Below, piece after piece: positions 6,229-8,844 of a stretch of DNA of 8,844 nucleotides. Numbering within the stretch: the first letter of the stretch is position 1; each line of letters starts with the position of its first letter. The stretch is from CAYVTV01 sp964526475 (lineage in GTDB: Bacteria; Bacteroidota; Bacteroidia; Bacteroidales; GCA-2748055), in assembly GCA_964526475.1 (NCBI GenBank), contig CAZGKF010000076.1, positions 1 through 8,844 of the forward strand. The letters run 5' to 3'. The position numbers and the translations under genes are program-made. The notes under the pieces were generated by a model that was not told the DNA's origin, did no database searches, and saw only the letters and a program-made list of their open reading frames with translations.

Positions 6229-6993
6229 TTATAACAAAGGAGCAATTTGCTCATGTGAAGTAACGCCGGGAGGTAGCTCAATTACCCTGATGTTACGAAA
6301 ATGAATTTCTGCTCCTTCAGATTCCAGGCATATATATCCTTTTTTTTGAGAAGCCTTGCTTGCGCCATTTACAAATTTACCATTAACCGATAGTTTGATA
6401 ACACCATCAACGCATACAACAACATAGGTATTCCATATTCCTTTTCCGAAGCAACGGTGCTCAAGGGAGTTACTTCTGTTACCCATCGGATTATCAGGCA
6501 GAGTTTGTACTCCTCCAACACCGAAAATGTGACCGTGAACATATGGTTCCTGATTGCTTATGTCATCCCTGGGATTAACTTTAAAATAATCGAGTTCGAG
6601 CATCTGGACTTCCACCCCGTCAGGTAAACGCTTGTTTTCAGGCGGATTGGCGTTGCTCCACATAAAAACTCCGGAGTTACCTCCGCGTTCCATAAATTTC
6701 CATTCGATGTGGAGTATGTAATTCTCATATTGCTTTTCGGATCTTATTACACCGATGGGCTGACCGGAACATACAAGTACATCCTCTTCATTTTTTGACC
6801 ATGTTTCTTCATACGTATTTACGTTTATCCATTTTAGCGGAATCTCTTTTCCAAAAGATCCGGAAGTGATATCATTTAATTCTAATCCATACCCAAAATG
6901 TATTGAAAAATCTTGTGAGTAAGTGCAAACACCCAAAAACATTAAAACAGTTATGCATAAATAGCTGCGAAGTGATTTTAGAATATTTTTCAT
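6229..6993 (-). CDS. Exported DUF1080 protein, probable 3-keto-glycoside hydrolase
   Basis: The 254-aa product starts with a classical signal peptide: basic KNILKSLR, a hydrophobic core (about 10-24) and a likely cut near YSQ (25-27). The mature part matches the DUF1080 / 3-keto-disaccharide hydrolase family (PF06439), a concanavalin-like beta-sandwich. The family-typical phrases are GGNSGVFM (104-111), GVEVQMLE (126-133), HGHIFG (153-158), WNTYVVV (187-193) and the final strand pattern CLESEGAEIHFRNIRVIEL (222-240). Characterised relatives cleave glycosides already oxidised at C3 of the sugar. Cys23 is not in a good lipobox, so I read a type I signal and a periplasmic or secreted protein. 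The gene is downstream of the Gfo/Idh/MocA oxidoreductase on the same strand, 194 bp away, which supports a shared pathway. The length is ordinary for single-domain members. The substrate sugar cannot be deduced. Confidence 0.9.
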   Translation of the reverse strand: MKNILKSLRSYLCITVLMFLGVCTYSQDFSIHFGYGLELNDITSGSFGKEIPLKWINVNTYEETWSKNEEDVLVCSGQPIGVIRSEKQYENYILHIEWKFMERGGNSGVFMWSNANPPENKRLPDGVEVQMLELDYFKVNPRDDISNQEPYVHGHIFGVGGVQTLPDNPMGNRSNSLEHRCFGKGIWNTYVVVCVDGVIKLSVNGKFVNGASKASQKKGYICLESEGAEIHFRNIRVIELPPGVTSHEQIAPLL

Positions 6994-7060
6994 AAAGATT
7001 GATTATTAGAGTGTAATCTTATCAATTAATAATGCGAATTAAGTGTTGAATTCACTATGT
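6994..7060. other. Leader of the DUF1080 gene with short inverted repeats
   Basis: The AT-rich DNA before the DUF1080 ATG holds overlapping 6-bp inverted repeats: aagatt 6995-7000 with aatctt 7015-7020, and attgat 6998-7003 with atcaat 7021-7026. A compact palindrome attcac-tat-gtgaat (7050-7064) abuts the larger repeat element. I see no clear TAnnTTTG box here on the minus strand, so independent transcription of DUF1080 is not supported by a promoter. Confidence 0.3.
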
Positions 7061-7140
7061 GAATCTCTATGCCTTCTTAGTAGCTCTCAGTGTATTTACT
7101 TTTTGTTACACGGAGATTAACAGAGAAGGCACAGAGAACC
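7061..7140. repeat. MITE/REP-like imperfect inverted repeat between the sugar genes
   Basis: The 34-bp arms at 7061-7094 and 7107-7140 match in inverted orientation at 25 of 34 positions without gaps, around a 12-base spacer. The best block is tctctatgccttct (7064-7077) against the complement of 7124-7137, with a single mismatch. The right side also contains three stacked units beginning acagag (at 7120, 7131 and 7141). Sequences rich in cacagag / ctctgtg are common as interspersed non-coding repeats in Bacteroidota and other environmental genomes, which suggests a non-autonomous mobile repeat. As RNA it would form a long hairpin between the oxidoreductase and hydrolase messages and could uncouple their expression. 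Confidence 0.6.
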
Positions 7141-7187
7141 ACAGAGTTAGTTTTTGTACCGGCCTAGCCTGTAAGTTCAAAAAATTT

Positions 7188-8531
7188 CTATGTGGCAGGT
7201 GTTCCTGGTACAGGGGGAACAGGTTTTATGTTCACAGGACCCATACTGTATTCTTCAGGACCGAGCCTCAAGCTTGAATTCATCATATCTTCCCAACTTA
7301 CTTGTTGCCCGGTATAGGCCGACTCCCGCCCCATAATAGCAACAAGTGTTGAAGAAGCAATGGTATTGGCTTCATTAACAGGATTGTTAGTGCGAATAGC
7401 CGTTACAAGATTGATATGCGACTGGTCAGTCATGGTTACGGCTAAATTTTGTGTAGGTTTTCCTTCCGCATCAAGGGGATATTCAAATTCCCAGATAAGG
7501 TTGTTATTATAGTCATATATACTGTTCTGACAATTTGTATATCCCTTTGTGCCATAAATCAGTTGTTCCGTTTGATTATAGCAACCGTTTATCTGACGAT
7601 GCATACCATAATACCTGCCACCATTATCAAAAGTGTAATCAATGCTGAAAAAATCATACTGGTCACCTGTAGGTCGCCGGTGTCTTCCACCAAAGCCAAC
7701 GGCTTTTGAAGGAAATTTTTCAAAGAACCAGTTAAGGACATCAATTTGATGAACAAACTGTTCAACAAAACAATCCCCGGAGAGCCAGCACCAGTTGACC
7801 CAATCCTTTAACATGGCTTCCATGTCACTCCATCCGGTTTCTCTGTTACGATGCCAAAGTTTACCGCCAAACCGGAGTGCATTACCTGAAATAAGATCAC
7901 CAATGGCTCCGTTCTTTATCATGCCGAATGTGGCATTAAAATCACGTGCATGCCTCATTTGTGTTCCGGCAACTACTGATAATCCTGCTGATTCAGCCAT
8001 CTTCCCTGTTGCCATGACTGATCTGACACCGACAGGATCAACAGCGACAGGTTTTTCAATAAATGCATGTTTCCTCGCCTGCACGGCTGTTTTAAAATGT
8101 TCGGGCCGGAAATGGGGAGGAGTGGCAAATATAACTACATCCACGCCGGAATCGATGACGTATTTGTATGCATCAAATCCGATAAAACAGTTCCTGTCGG
8201 GTATATCAATTCCATGTGCTTCTTTTAATGAGCTTCTGCATTTATCAATACGATCCTGGAAAAGGTCTCCCAGGGCAGTTATTTGTAAATTTGGCCCGGC
8301 ATTAAGGAAGTTAATAGCTGCTCCGGTCCCTCTGCCTCCACAGCCAACAAGTCCGGCTTTTAAAGGAGTCCCGTCGGGAGCCCTGTCTAAAAGAACAGGG
8401 GACACGTATTTTTCTTTTTTTGAATTACAGGAGGAAAGAACAGCTCCTGCTCCAATTGCACTGATAACGCCTAATGCGGCGGCACCTTCAAGAAATTCAC
8501 GCCTGCTTTGTGATTTTGGTTTAAGTTCCAT
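7188..8531 (-). CDS. Tat-exported lipoprotein oxidoreductase, Gfo/Idh/MocA family
   Basis: I choose the ATG at 8531 (447 aa). The frame stays open ten codons further to a TTG at 8561, but the ATG puts the Tat signal at the proper distance from the N-terminus. In ATG numbering: twin-arginine motif SRREFL (9-14), hydrophobic stretch (about 16-32), lipobox LSSC with Cys35, Rossmann fingerprint GLVGCGGRGTG (60-70), EKP (159-161) and the catalytic-region HQIDVLNWF with H261 and D264. Relatives oxidise or reduce sugars with NAD(P), often with the cofactor bound before Tat export, as in glucose-fructose oxidoreductase. The lipobox points to a membrane-anchored envelope protein. The C-terminus is Pro-rich (PVPPVPGTPAT). 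With the DUF1080 gene downstream, the likely job is oxidation of a glycoside at C3 to make the substrate for keto-hydrolysis. Cofactor and sugar remain unknown. Confidence 0.93.
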   Translation of the reverse strand: MELKPKSQSRREFLEGAAALGVISAIGAGAVLSSCNSKKEKYVSPVLLDRAPDGTPLKAGLVGCGGRGTGAAINFLNAGPNLQITALGDLFQDRIDKCRSSLKEAHGIDIPDRNCFIGFDAYKYVIDSGVDVVIFATPPHFRPEHFKTAVQARKHAFIEKPVAVDPVGVRSVMATGKMAESAGLSVVAGTQMRHARDFNATFGMIKNGAIGDLISGNALRFGGKLWHRNRETGWSDMEAMLKDWVNWCWLSGDCFVEQFVHQIDVLNWFFEKFPSKAVGFGGRHRRPTGDQYDFFSIDYTFDNGGRYYGMHRQINGCYNQTEQLIYGTKGYTNCQNSIYDYNNNLIWEFEYPLDAEGKPTQNLAVTMTDQSHINLVTAIRTNNPVNEANTIASSTLVAIMGRESAYTGQQVSWEDMMNSSLRLGPEEYSMGPVNIKPVPPVPGTPAT

Positions 8532-8800
8532 ACTGGCATTTTTTAAATTTAAACTGACCAATTTAGTTAATTATTAACCTGAAAACAATAAAAATCAAAA
8601 ATTATTACTAAAGTTTCGCAGATGTTTATATCATGCATATTAAAAGAATTATACACAATAAGCAATTCTTTAAATTTTGATATTCAGTTATTTAAAATTT
8701 CCATTTTCAAAATAATATTTCATTCGTCGTATCAGAGATATTATAAAAAAGAATAAAATTGTTTTTCTCCTGTTTGATCTGAATTAATCAAAGTATTTAG
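8532..8800. other. AT-rich upstream region of the oxidoreductase gene
   Basis: No gene is supported here. The DNA is AT-rich with two successive inverted repeats: aaagaatt 8643-8650 with aattcttt 8664-8671 (8 bp, 13-base spacer), then aaatttt 8672-8678 with aaaattt 8694-8700 (7 bp). I searched the minus strand for TAnnTTTG and found no exact match, so the promoter of the oxidoreductase gene is not located. Confidence 0.4.
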
Positions 8801-8844
8801 ACCTGACCCACCCCCCTTGAATCCCCCCTCCCTTTTTCAAAGGA
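8801..8844. repeat. C-rich interspersed-repeat-like sequence, cut by the window end
   Basis: This stretch abruptly changes composition from AT-rich to C-rich: a gaccca segment, six C, ttgaat, six C, t, ccc, then cctttttcaaagg (8831-8843). The last part is a 5-bp stem (cctttt/aaagg type) with a three-base loop. Such cccccct...tttttcaaagg strings occur as dispersed intergenic repeats in many environmental bacterial genomes, and the partner arm would lie beyond 8844. Confidence 0.4.

Noticed and set aside
6229..6993. Lipoprotein reading of the DUF1080 signal peptide (Cys23)
   Set aside because: The residues before Cys23 are L-G-V, and Val at -1 is unsuitable for lipoprotein signal peptidase; a type I cut near residue 27 fits better.
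7061..7150. CRISPR array, because of the stacked acagag units
   Set aside because: There are only three imperfect units of about 10 bases, no spacers and no cas genes in the window.
7059..7277. 72-aa plus-strand open frame across the inverted repeat
   Set aside because: It runs through the repeat element and into the antisense of the oxidoreductase end; the translation has no family pattern.
7795..8577. 260-aa plus-strand open frame opposite the oxidoreductase
   Set aside because: It lies antisense to a gene with clear Tat, lipobox and Rossmann motifs, and its translation has no recognisable domain.

Overview
The window looks like a chromosomal segment of an environmental member of the Bacteroidota, perhaps near Marinilabiliales or Prolixibacteraceae, though the genus cannot be called from this sequence. 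The evidence is AT-rich intergenic DNA, no Shine-Dalgarno motifs before the starts, -7-like TAnnTTTG elements, an exported DUF1080 protein beside a Tat-lipoprotein Gfo/Idh/MocA oxidoreductase, and a sigma-54 regulator with a soluble PAS hybrid kinase.

Layout. Positions 1-55 hold 23-bp tandem repeats that look like the outer end of an IS21-type insertion sequence lying mostly outside the window. Next comes a plus-strand gene (181-1077) for an inner-membrane-anchored coiled-coil protein of unknown function. A minus-strand sigma-54-dependent response regulator (1291-2652) follows, then a minus-strand 123-aa protein with a possible degenerate PD-(D/E)XK nuclease fold (2757-3128). A 362-bp intergenic region with three inverted repeats lies in front of a plus-strand dodecin (3491-3694). 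It converges on a 790-aa soluble hybrid histidine kinase, PAS-PAS-HisKA-HATPase-REC-HPt (3722-6094, minus). The right third holds two minus-strand genes, an exported DUF1080/3-keto-glycoside hydrolase-like protein (6229-6993) and, upstream of it, a Tat-exported Gfo/Idh/MocA lipoprotein (7188-8531). A MITE/REP-like imperfect inverted repeat (7061-7140) lies between them. The window ends in a C-rich interspersed-repeat-like sequence cut by the edge.

How the genes may work together. The hybrid kinase carries every station of a His-Asp-His relay and its HPt could pass phosphate to Asp55 of the nearby sigma-54 activator; this partnership is inferred from proximity. The Gfo/Idh/MocA and DUF1080 proteins fit the glycoside 3-oxidation route, in which a sugar C3 hydroxyl is oxidised and the 3-keto-glycoside is then cleaved, here in the cell envelope. 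No phage, CRISPR, tRNA or rRNA was seen. The least explained items are the 123-aa protein, the coiled-coil membrane protein, the hairpin-rich dodecin leader and the repeat between the sugar genes.
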